From positions 1 to 9,040 of the forward strand of contig CAKUZI010000020.1 of the NCBI GenBank assembly GCA_934717855.1: a stretch of 9,040 bases of DNA, written 5' to 3'. Source of the stretch: an uncultured Candidatus Melainabacteria bacterium. Lineage in GTDB: Bacteria > Cyanobacteriota > Vampirovibrionia > Gastranaerophilales > Gastranaerophilaceae. A program made the translations under genes and the position numbers. The notes beneath the pieces are model-generated. The model was not told where the DNA came from. It was given only the letters and a program-made list of their open reading frames with translations, and did not search any database. Below are positions 1 to 5,928 of this stretch, one piece after another (within the stretch, counting starts at the first letter, position 1; each line of letters opens with the position of its first letter).

Positions 1-1
1 A

Positions 2-94
2 GCAGAACTTATTGAACATTTGAACAAAGTTCTCGGTTGTGATGAACATGAGGAGAAGAAGATTAGAACAAGAAAGGACAAACAAGATTTATAA
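2..94 (+). CDS. C-terminal tail of an unidentified protein (partial, 5' end outside window)
   Basis: An open frame enters from the left edge and gives 30 residues (AELIEHLNKVLGCDEHEEKK, then IRTRKDKQDL) before a TAA stop at 92-94. The tail is strongly charged: an amphipathic helix, a Cys/Asp/Glu/His cluster (CDEHEE), then a basic end. It lies 26 bp upstream of the predicted metal exporter on the same strand, with no terminator between, so the two are probably co-transcribed. A metal-responsive regulator or a metal-handling protein would fit that position, but too little is visible to assign a family. The frame is convincing because it is open from the edge and stops just before the next gene; the function is unknown. 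Confidence 0.6.
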   Translation, partial: AELIEHLNKVLGCDEHEEKKIRTRKDKQDL

Positions 95-120
95 TTTTCT
101 GTTTGTATTAAAATTAAATT

Positions 121-1077
121 ATGCTTATCGGATTTTTGAATAGATTAAATGATTTAAATGAAAATTTGTTCGCCGGGTTTGACGGAATTATCGAAAGTTT
201 TGGAATGCCGGATTGGCTATGCGACGCGATAATAGATAGTTTTCACGTTTTACCGTTGTTATTTATCGTATTTTTAATAATTGAATTTGTAGAATTTTTC
301 TATTCTGAAAAAATAAATTCTTTTATGAAAAAATCCGAAAAATCTGCTCCTTTGATAGGAAGTTTGTCCGCAATTATTCCACAGTGCGGTTTTTCAGTAA
401 TCGCGAGTACATTATATATAAGACGATTTATTACAAAAGGAACGTTGATTGGGATTTATCTTGCGACGTCTGATGAAGCAATTCCTATTTTGCTTGCAAA
501 TCCTACTCATACACATCTTGTAGTTCCGATTATCGGTTTAAAGCTAGTGATTGGAATAGTTGCAGGGTATTTAATAGATTTTATTTTGAAAGATAATAAA
601 TATATTCCGATTGTTGAAGAAACAGATGAGGATAATTTGCATGATGGTGAGGGGTGTTGTCATCATAGCGTTTCTCATAGACGAAAAAGAGAGCTTATTT
701 ATCATCCGCTAAAACATACATTTAATATTTTTGTATTTATTTTAATTATTACGGTTCTTTTGAATTTCGTTTTGGCGGTATATGCAGAGCACTCAATGCT
801 TCATCTTTTACTTGGAAAAATTAAGTTCTTAGAACCTGTTTTGACGGCATTTGTCGGATTAATTCCTAATTGTGCGGTTTCAATTGCTTTGACAATGCTT
901 TTAATCAAAGGTTCAATCAGCTTTGGTGCAGTAATGTCAGGACTTTTGTCAAACGCCGGTTTAGGTATACTTGTTTTATGTAGGCATAACGAAAATTATA
1001 AAGATACATTAAAAATAATCGGAATTTTGCTTGTCATAAGTATCGTATCCGGCATGATTATTCAAGTGTTTGCGTAA
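121..1077 (+). CDS. Predicted heavy-metal/arsenic-type efflux permease (ArsP_2-like, putative manganese transporter family)
   Basis: A 318-residue integral membrane protein with about eight hydrophobic segments (roughly 42-60, 78-100, 105-127, 133-156, 200-221, 240-262, 266-288, 297-317). The two halves look like an internal duplication: IPQCGFS near 86-92 and IPNCAVS near 248-254, each ending a helix and followed by a loop and G-rich helix. This repeat and the TSDEAIPIL stretch (117-124) are what I recognise from the putative heavy-metal exporter family often annotated as ArsP_2 or manganese transporter. The central hydrophilic loop (about 157-198) is acidic, then carries CCHH at 179-182 plus further histidines, which suits metal binding. 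The real substrate cannot be read from the sequence. No strong ribosome binding site precedes the ATG, so translation may depend on the gene just upstream. The stop faces the next gene 3 bp away. Confidence 0.8.
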   Translation: MLIGFLNRLNDLNENLFAGFDGIIESFGMPDWLCDAIIDSFHVLPLLFIVFLIIEFVEFFYSEKINSFMKKSEKSAPLIGSLSAIIPQCGFSVIASTLYIRRFITKGTLIGIYLATSDEAIPILLANPTHTHLVVPIIGLKLVIGIVAGYLIDFILKDNKYIPIVEETDEDNLHDGEGCCHHSVSHRRKRELIYHPLKHTFNIFVFILIITVLLNFVLAVYAEHSMLHLLLGKIKFLEPVLTAFVGLIPNCAVSIALTMLLIKGSISFGAVMSGLLSNAGLGILVLCRHNENYKDTLKIIGILLVISIVSGMIIQVFA

Positions 1078-1080
1078 GAG

Positions 1081-1920
1081 TTAGTCTGTTATTTCTTTTG
1101 GTTTTGCAATCGCATCTCGAATTTTAGAACCAGCTACAGCAGCTAAAGCGGTGCCAACAGCACTTGTTATATATATTGCTATGCCCCAACGATTTGTTAA
1201 TTTCACTTTATTGAACAATTCTGGAGAAAGAACCTTTTTCGCCATACTATTACCTCTATGGGTAGCCATCAATTCTTCTGCAACAATTGGAGCTGAAGTA
1301 AGTAGTACTAATTTGCCGACATTGTTTTTGATAAACGTTGTAGTTTTGTCGATAAATCCATTAGGTTCTTCTCCTTCAACTTTTTTACGTTCAAATAAAG
1401 CAACAGATCCCAATAAGCCACCTAATACCATACAAGGGAGTCTAAGGCCTTGCATTCCTTTCCAGAATTTGCTAAAATTGAAATTTACAGCGTGTCCCAT
1501 TTCATGGAAAGTTGCTGTTCCTAATTTATTTCTGTTTACAACTATTTGATTATTTGTCGCTTGGAAAAATGCATTTTCCCCTGCTTTTGTAGCTTCCAGT
1601 AGATCTACTTGTTTTCTTAGCCAGTTAGGTAATTTTTCAAATATTGGATTTGGAGGAGTGTTTTCATTCACGTTAATGATCTTTACAGCCTTTGATGGTA
1701 ATTTAAAGTTTTCAAATGCTTTATCAACACCTTGATTTAAAACAACGCTATCACAAGATTGTCCTATTTTTGCCATTTGATTTTTACCATATTGTGCAAA
1801 AGGCGCTTGTGCTAAAGTTGTGGCAGTCCAAACTCCTCCGCCGACAGCAACTGCGGCCATAGTTTTACCAATTCCTGCTGTTTGGTATCTTCTGTCATCA
1901 TTGGTTGTAATAATTGTCAT
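1081..1920 (-). CDS. Membrane protein with HEMGH zinc-metallopeptidase-like motif, family unknown
   Basis: A 279-residue protein I cannot place in a named family. The N-terminus (to about 45) is Gly/Ala-rich and may be a membrane segment (20-40). A soluble stretch leads to ATFHEMGHAVNF, which holds an HExxH motif at residues 139-143, the classic zinc-binding pair with the catalytic Glu. Three hydrophobic stretches follow: about 161-178, 201-214 and 245-265. Near the second is APIVAEELMATHRGNSMA, where Glu215 or Glu216 could be the third zinc ligand. That E-x3-A/D pattern on a downstream helix resembles M48 and YugP-type membrane peptidases. The protease function is inferred. The start is well supported: on the minus strand AAGGAAA sits about 7 nt before the ATG. 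The gene is probably its own transcription unit, with a 92-bp gap to yqeG upstream. Confidence 0.75.
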   Translation of the reverse strand: MTIITTNDDRRYQTAGIGKTMAAVAVGGGVWTATTLAQAPFAQYGKNQMAKIGQSCDSVVLNQGVDKAFENFKLPSKAVKIINVNENTPPNPIFEKLPNWLRKQVDLLEATKAGENAFFQATNNQIVVNRNKLGTATFHEMGHAVNFNFSKFWKGMQGLRLPCMVLGGLLGSVALFERKKVEGEEPNGFIDKTTTFIKNNVGKLVLLTSAPIVAEELMATHRGNSMAKKVLSPELFNKVKLTNRWGIAIYITSAVGTALAAVAGSKIRDAIAKPKEITD

Positions 1921-1941
1921 AATAGTTTTCCTTACACACTA

Positions 1942-1964
1942 CTTTATACCTGTTGTAAAACAGG
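1942..1964 (-). promoter_or_regulatory. Possible promoter -10 with adjacent inverted repeat upstream of the HEMGH gene
   Basis: On the minus strand, CCTGTT-TTAC-AACAGG (1949-1964) is a perfect 6-bp inverted repeat, followed directly by TATAAAG (1942-1948), a reasonable -10. The repeat occupies the place of the -35/-10 spacer, where a repressor would act. No good -35 is visible at 16-18 bp (only T-rich sequence), so an activator-dependent or weak promoter is possible. The hairpin is seen; the regulatory role is inferred. Confidence 0.35.
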
Positions 1965-2012
1965 GAAAAAATAAATTTGACAAATTATTCAAAACAAATT
2001 TACAAAAATTAA

Positions 2013-2492
2013 TTATTTTCTAATACAACATCTTTCAAGTTTACGAGCAAAGCGAACTATTGGCTTTTCAATATCTGCAGTTATTGAATCAACTAAAATT
2101 GTTTTGCAACCCAAGTTTTTCCCGCACAAAACATCTGTCAAAGGTCTATCACCGACAAAACAAGTTGTTTCAACAGAAAGTCCATGCTCCTTTATAAAAT
2201 CTTCTGCCACTTTTTTGTTTGGTTTGTGAGCTTCAAAAACTATTGGAACATCTGTACAAGCACGAACTTTTTCCATATATGCAGGATTATTGTTATTTGA
2301 AACAATTCCAACAAAAAAATCTTGCTTAACTTTTCCCAACCATTCAAGAGTTTCTTCAGTATAAAACCCTCTTTTTGAACCCATCAAAGTGCTGTCAAGG
2401 TCAAATAGTAACGCTTTTATGCCTTGTGATTTTAAATCTTCTAAATCTATTTCATAAATATTTTTTATATCGTAATCCGGTTTTAAAAACAT
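2013..2492 (-). CDS. yqeG: YqeG family HAD (subclass IIIA) phosphatase
   Basis: A 159-residue HAD hydrolase with all four motifs. Motif I is FDLDSTL at 30-36 (nucleophile Asp31, acid/base Asp33). Motif II is the Ser of VSNNNN (64-69). Motif III is the Lys of HKPNKK (89-94). Motif IV is GDRPLTD (114-120), which binds Mg2+. The short length, lack of a large cap domain and the GDR-LTD form match the YqeG family, related to mitochondrial GEP4 phosphatidylglycerophosphate phosphatase. The exact bacterial substrate is not certain. The protein ends in a basic KLERCCIRK tail. The start has a minus-strand AGGA about 6 nt upstream. It lies 88 bp downstream of the U32 gene on the same strand, so a shared transcript is likely, although a hairpin-forming repeat sits in the gap. 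Confidence 0.9.
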   Translation of the reverse strand: MFLKPDYDIKNIYEIDLEDLKSQGIKALLFDLDSTLMGSKRGFYTEETLEWLGKVKQDFFVGIVSNNNNPAYMEKVRACTDVPIVFEAHKPNKKVAEDFIKEHGLSVETTCFVGDRPLTDVLCGKNLGCKTILVDSITADIEKPIVRFARKLERCCIRK

Positions 2493-2516
2493 GTTTTTTC
2501 CTTTTTTTGCTATTGT

Positions 2517-2540
2517 GTTGGGCTAGTAAGTCCAACCTAC
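2517..2540 (-). repeat. Hairpin-forming repeat between trhP and yqeG
   Basis: GTTGGGCTAGTAAGTCCAAC (2517-2536) is an imperfect inverted repeat: GTTGG pairs with CCAAC and the inner CT with AG, leaving one mismatch and a 4-nt loop. Read on the minus strand it begins GTAGGTTGGACT, which resembles GTAGAGGTTGGACT on the + strand at 3906-3919. No T-tract follows on either strand, so it is not a standard terminator. It could be a processing or stability hairpin in the trhP-yqeG transcript, or a copy of a small dispersed repeat. Confidence 0.5.
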
Positions 2541-2580
2541 AATGCTTCCGATACCGACTTTGCATCTAAATCCTTAATAC

Positions 2581-3825
2581 CTATTTTATCCCAACAGTTC
2601 TAACTAATGCATATTTTGTATCTTTTGGGCTTTGTGAAAACTTAATATAAACATCTGCGTTTGTGTTGCCAATGTCTAAATCTTCACCATCACCGTCTTT
2701 TATACCCTCAACTTTAGTAACAAACTGTTCGCTTGGAGTAATAATTTCTACTTCGTCACCGACAAGCATTTTGTTTTTTACTTTAACAAGGTGGTATTCT
2801 GTAGGAATAGTTATGTTTCTTTCTTCCGCTCTGAATTCACATAAGAAATCAGCGCCAGCTAACCCCTTTGAAATATCATAGCTGTAGCTTTCGCCATTAT
2901 TGTCGCCTAGGGCAAAGCCTGTTGTATAACCTCTATTTCCGACTTTTTTAAGTTCTAAGAAATACTTTTCCATATCGGCAGACGGATTTTGCATAACTTC
3001 GTCAATTGCTTGTCTATATGTTTTTGCAACTGCAGAAACATAATACAAACTTTTTGTTCTACCCTCAACTTTAAACGAATCAATCCCTGCATCAATCAAT
3101 TGAGGTAATTGTTTTACAAGACATAAATCTTTTGGACTTAAAATGTGAGAACCTCTGTTGTCTTGATTAATTTCTAAAAACTCGTTAGGTCTAGTTTCTT
3201 CAACAAGTCTATAACTCCAACGACAAGGTTGAGAACAATTTCCGTGATTTGCTTTTCTTTCGCCTTTTGAAAAATAATCACTTAACAAACATCTTCCGGA
3301 GAAAGATACGCATTGAGCGCCATGAATAAAACTTTCCAACTCAATATCAGGAACATGTTTTCTAATTTCTGCGATATCTGCAATCGGCAATTCTCTCGCT
3401 AAAATACATCTTGTAGCCCCTAAGTCTCTCCAAAATTTGACACTTTCATAGTTTAAAGTATTGGTTTGAGTACTTACATGAACCGGTATTTCCGGAATAT
3501 GTTTTCTAATCAGATTAAAAATCCCATAATCACTGATAATAAAAGCATCAGGTTTTGCATCTTTAAATCTGTCAATACAAGCTTCAAGTTGTTTAATATC
3601 GTTGTTAAACGCAAAAATATTAATTGTTACATAAGCTTTAGCACCGAGTGAATGAGCTAAATCAACCGCTTGTTTAAGGTTTTCCATCGTAATAAGTTGA
3701 CCTTTTCTCATTGCACGTAAGCTAAAATCAACAACGCCAAGATAAACGGCGTTTGCACCGTATCTTACCGCATATTCTAATTTTTCCAAATTGCCCGCAG
3801 GCATCAAAAGTTCTACATCTCGCAT
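2581..3825 (-). CDS. trhP: U32 family protein, TrhP/YegQ-like tRNA uridine-34 hydroxylation protein
   Basis: A 414-residue protein matching the peptidase U32 family along its full length. It opens with ELLMPAG and GANAVYLG typical of the TIM-barrel domain. The family signature is at 166-183 (FIHGAQCVSFSGRCLLSD), and the second cysteine pair is in GNCSQPCRW (195-203). Cys172, Cys179, Cys197 and Cys201 are the expected iron-sulfur ligands. SPKDL (230-234) and DSFKVEGRTKSLYYV (249-263) follow, then a C-terminal beta domain (about 325-412). From memory, the signature and the C-terminal domain are closer to E. coli YegQ (TrhP) than to RlhA or the short UbiU/V proteins. TrhP makes 5-hydroxyuridine at tRNA position 34 from prephenate. 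The substrate assignment is inferred; protease activity is unlikely. A weak AGGA lies about 12 nt before the start. It is probably the first gene of a trhP-yqeG unit. Confidence 0.85.
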   Translation of the reverse strand: MRDVELLMPAGNLEKLEYAVRYGANAVYLGVVDFSLRAMRKGQLITMENLKQAVDLAHSLGAKAYVTINIFAFNNDIKQLEACIDRFKDAKPDAFIISDYGIFNLIRKHIPEIPVHVSTQTNTLNYESVKFWRDLGATRCILARELPIADIAEIRKHVPDIELESFIHGAQCVSFSGRCLLSDYFSKGERKANHGNCSQPCRWSYRLVEETRPNEFLEINQDNRGSHILSPKDLCLVKQLPQLIDAGIDSFKVEGRTKSLYYVSAVAKTYRQAIDEVMQNPSADMEKYFLELKKVGNRGYTTGFALGDNNGESYSYDISKGLAGADFLCEFRAEERNITIPTEYHLVKVKNKMLVGDEVEIITPSEQFVTKVEGIKDGDGEDLDIGNTNADVYIKFSQSPKDTKYALVRTVGIK

Positions 3826-3845
3826 ATCTGTATATTATCCTAAAG

Positions 3846-3851
3846 ATTATA
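3846..3851 (-). promoter_or_regulatory. Possible -10 element for the trhP unit
   Basis: A perfect TATAAT reads on the minus strand, 20 bp before the trhP start codon. No convincing -35 is present at the usual distance, so this is a candidate only. It lies in the divergent intergenic region shared with the + strand microprotein gene. Confidence 0.35.
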
Positions 3852-3917
3852 AATAATCAACCGATTAGGTGATGACCCAAAACGATTAATGGATATGATA
3901 ATAATGTAGAGGTTGGA

Positions 3918-3952
3918 CTAATAAGATTTTAGTATCTGCAAAGTCTTATAGT
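3918..3952 (+). promoter_or_regulatory. Hairpin in the leader of the microprotein-permease pair
   Basis: ACTAATAAGA (3918-3927) pairs with TCTTATAGT (3944-3952) with a single bulged base and a 16-nt loop. It ends 5 nt before the AGGAG ribosome binding site (3957-3961) of the microprotein gene. If transcribed, it could affect access to that site. The left arm overlaps the GTAGAGGTTGGACT sequence shared with the repeat at 2517-2540. The pairing is seen; its function is inferred. Confidence 0.35.
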
Positions 3953-3968
3953 TTATAGGAGAAGAGAA

Positions 3969-4103
3969 ATGCAAACAATCGAAAATGCTACAGCTACAAT
4001 TAAAGAAATTTGGGCATATCAACACCCTGTAATGCACACTTGGTTTGTTTTGAGTTCATTGTCCTTATGCGCAATGTTTGCGTTGTTATATTTTGTAATA
4101 TAA
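3969..4103 (+). CDS. 44-residue single-pass membrane microprotein
   Basis: A short frame starting ATG at 3969 and ending TAA at 4101-4103. The predicted peptide has a hydrophilic N-terminus (MQTIENATATIKEIWAYQHP) and one C-terminal hydrophobic helix from about Thr24 to Ile44 (TWFVLSSLSLCAMFALLYFV). The case for translation is strong: AGGAGAAG at 3957-3964 is the best Shine-Dalgarno site in this part of the window, 7 nt from the ATG. The ABC permease starts 7 bp after its stop and has no ribosome binding site of its own, so the two genes are probably translationally coupled. It may be a small subunit or regulator of the transporter, or a leader peptide that controls permease translation. I do not recognise a family. 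Confidence 0.7.
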   Translation: MQTIENATATIKEIWAYQHPVMHTWFVLSSLSLCAMFALLYFVI

Positions 4104-4110
4104 TTATCTT

Positions 4111-4935
4111 ATGAAAAAGCTCAGGATATTTTTAGGATATTTAACTTTAGTTTTAATTGCAATAAGCATGCTTTATCCGTTTTTTGCTATGATAAATTTA
4201 TCCTTTGTTGATAATAATGAAATTTTTACTAATGCAGGTAGAATTTTTCATCCACATCTTACTTTTGATAATTATAAAAATGTTTTTGCAGAAATTCCGA
4301 TGGGTTTGTATTTTTTTAATAGTTTGGTTGTTGCGACTATTACAACAATTGGACAGGTTATATTTTCTGCGCTTGCCGGATATGCTTTTGCAAGACTTGA
4401 TTTCAAATACAAAAACGCGTTGTTTCTTTTAATTTTGATAACAATGTTAATTCCTCCGCAAGTAAATATTATTCCGCTATTCTTTTTGATGAGAGAATTG
4501 CATTTGATAGATACTTATCAAGCTCTTATTTTACCGGCGTTGTTTGGCGGTTTTGGAATATTTTTAATGCGTCAATATTTTTTAGGTTTACCGAAAGATT
4601 TGGAAGAATCTGCCAAAATAGATGGTTGTAATTTATTTCAAACATTTTTTAAAATTGCGTTGCCTTTAGCGCTTCCGACGATTGCGACACTTGCTATATT
4701 TACATTTGTAACTACTTGGAACAGTTTTATGTGGCCGTTAATTGTGACAAATTCAGAAAGCATGCGCACACTTCCGGTTGGTCTTGCGATTTACAAAGGA
4801 AGTTTTAGAGAGCTTACACTTTGGGGAAATCTTTTGGCATGCTCTGTAATCTGTACAGTTCCGGTAATCGGAGTATTTTTGTTAGGCAAAAAATATTTTA
4901 TTTCAGACATTTTGCAAGGCGGAGTAAAAGAATAA
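4111..4935 (+). CDS. Carbohydrate ABC transporter permease, MalG/UgpE/AraQ type
   Basis: A 274-residue inner-membrane permease with six expected helices (about 10-30, 68-92, 103-126, 136-158, 187-211 and 241-262). The EAA loop that contacts the ATPase is at 165-186: EESAKIDGCNLFQTFFKIALPL, with the invariant Gly172 and the closing LP. The first periplasmic stretch (P-x-L-T-x-x-N-Y near 48-55) and the VTTWNSFMWPL segment (200-210) are typical of the MalG-like half of sugar importers (CUT1). Length is normal for the family. The other parts of such a system (MalF-like permease, binding protein, ATPase) are not in the window, so the sugar cannot be named. No Shine-Dalgarno site precedes the ATG; coupling to the 44-codon gene is likely. 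It ends in two stop codons in a row (TAATAA). Confidence 0.9.
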   Translation: MKKLRIFLGYLTLVLIAISMLYPFFAMINLSFVDNNEIFTNAGRIFHPHLTFDNYKNVFAEIPMGLYFFNSLVVATITTIGQVIFSALAGYAFARLDFKYKNALFLLILITMLIPPQVNIIPLFFLMRELHLIDTYQALILPALFGGFGIFLMRQYFLGLPKDLEESAKIDGCNLFQTFFKIALPLALPTIATLAIFTFVTTWNSFMWPLIVTNSESMRTLPVGLAIYKGSFRELTLWGNLLACSVICTVPVIGVFLLGKKYFISDILQGGVKE

Positions 4936-5011
4936 TAAGCAACTAAGAAGCAAATGGTTAGACAATAAGTCAAACTTGGCAACTTAACTTTTTAACTGCC
5001 CAGTTGTTTTG

Positions 5012-5869
5012 CTATAATTTATATCTCAATACTGAATTACTTCCTTGAGAAGAAACAAAAAGCATGCCATCAGCAACATGTAAACCGTATGGTTTTTGAA
5101 TATTTGAAATTTGTGTAGAAATTGCTCCGGTTGGAGAAATTTTTACTACATTATTGCTGTTATAATTTGAAACGTAAATATTTCCAAAACTATCATTTGC
5201 CAATGCTATCGGTCCATTGATTTTTGCATCTTTAACAAAAAGAATTTTTTTCCCATCAGGAGTAATTTTATAAATCATGTTGTCAGAAAAACAGGCAACA
5301 TATAAATTCCCATTCTTGTCTGTTGTTACTCCGGTCGGGCTAACAATATTATTATACATGCCATTTGATTGATCAATTGTGTGGATATCTGCGTTTGCAG
5401 TTTTATCTGTTTGGGCTTTTAACGTTTGCATGTCTGTATTCATCGAATTTGCAAGATTTTGAGCTTTCGCGTAAATCGTACTTTCAACCGGAATTAAAGA
5501 TAAATAAGACTTCGCTTTTTCAGGTTGTCCGAGTTTAACACTTAAATCAGCAGCTTTATACACTGATTCATAATCATTTGGATTTCTTACAATAATTTGT
5601 TTGAAAACATCTAATGCGTTATCGTTTTGCTTCAGATATTCTAAAATTGTACCTAAATTATAATAGGCATCAATATAGTTTGGGTCAATAGAAATTGCTT
5701 GTCTAAAAGATGCCATAGCTTTGTCGTATTGTCCGATTTTGTAATAATCAACACCTTGGTTGTATTGTAATTTGGCTTCTGTTGGCGGTTCGTAAAAATC
5801 TTCCGCGATAGCAAAAGAACAGAAGCCCGTAAAAGATAATATAAATAATGTAATAAGCAATTTTTTCAT
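5012..5869 (-). CDS. Exported protein with TPR repeats and a three-blade NHL-like beta-propeller segment
   Basis: A 285-residue protein. Residues 1-22 form a signal peptide (KK start, hydrophobic core, likely cut after AIA before Glu23). TPR repeats follow at about 32-65, 66-99 and 100-130, with canonical patterns such as YDKAMASFRQAISIDPNYIDAYYNLG (48-73). A linker leads to three NHL/SMP-30-like blades at 177-213, 218-255 and 258-285, each of the form P-x-G/A-x-x-x-D-x-x-G-N-[LI]-YV-S/A-x-[FY]-x-x-N. Three blades are too few for a closed propeller, so it may dimerise or be a shortened version. It is probably a periplasmic or cell-surface scaffold; no catalytic residues are seen. It lies 57 bp downstream of the glucanotransferase and has no room for a promoter of its own in the gap, so it is probably expressed from that transcript. 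The ribosome binding site is weak. Confidence 0.8.
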   Translation of the reverse strand: MKKLLITLFILSFTGFCSFAIAEDFYEPPTEAKLQYNQGVDYYKIGQYDKAMASFRQAISIDPNYIDAYYNLGTILEYLKQNDNALDVFKQIIVRNPNDYESVYKAADLSVKLGQPEKAKSYLSLIPVESTIYAKAQNLANSMNTDMQTLKAQTDKTANADIHTIDQSNGMYNNIVSPTGVTTDKNGNLYVACFSDNMIYKITPDGKKILFVKDAKINGPIALANDSFGNIYVSNYNSNNVVKISPTGAISTQISNIQKPYGLHVADGMLFVSSQGSNSVLRYKL

Positions 5870-5892
5870 GTGTTTGTACCCGTTTTAGAAGT

Positions 5893-5928
5893 GGTGGGAA
5901 GAAAATCTTCCCACCTTTTTCTTTTTTT
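5893..5928 (+). terminator. Canonical intrinsic terminator facing the + strand, opposite to the genes around it
   Basis: GGTGGGAAGA (5893-5902) pairs perfectly over 10 bp with TCTTCCCACC (5906-5915) around a 3-nt AAA loop, then TTTTTCTTTTTTT follows (5916-5928). This is a textbook + strand terminator, but both flanking genes are on the minus strand. Read on the minus strand the hairpin is preceded by A-rich sequence and followed by ACTTCTAAAA, so it should not stop the glucanotransferase transcript. The T-tract overlaps the stop codon of that gene. Structure is certain; terminating antisense or read-through RNA is inferred. Confidence 0.65.

Noticed and set aside
1151..1549. A 132-codon + strand frame inside the HEMGH gene
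   Set aside because: It lies wholly opposite a gene with a good ribosome binding site and motif, has no ribosome binding site of its own and an unconvincing composition.
4936..5011. Possible terminator between the convergent permease and TPR/NHL genes (GGCA...TGCC and CAACT...AGTTG pairings around 4977-5004)
   Set aside because: The stems are short, compete with one another and lack a clear T-tract, so no terminator can be claimed.
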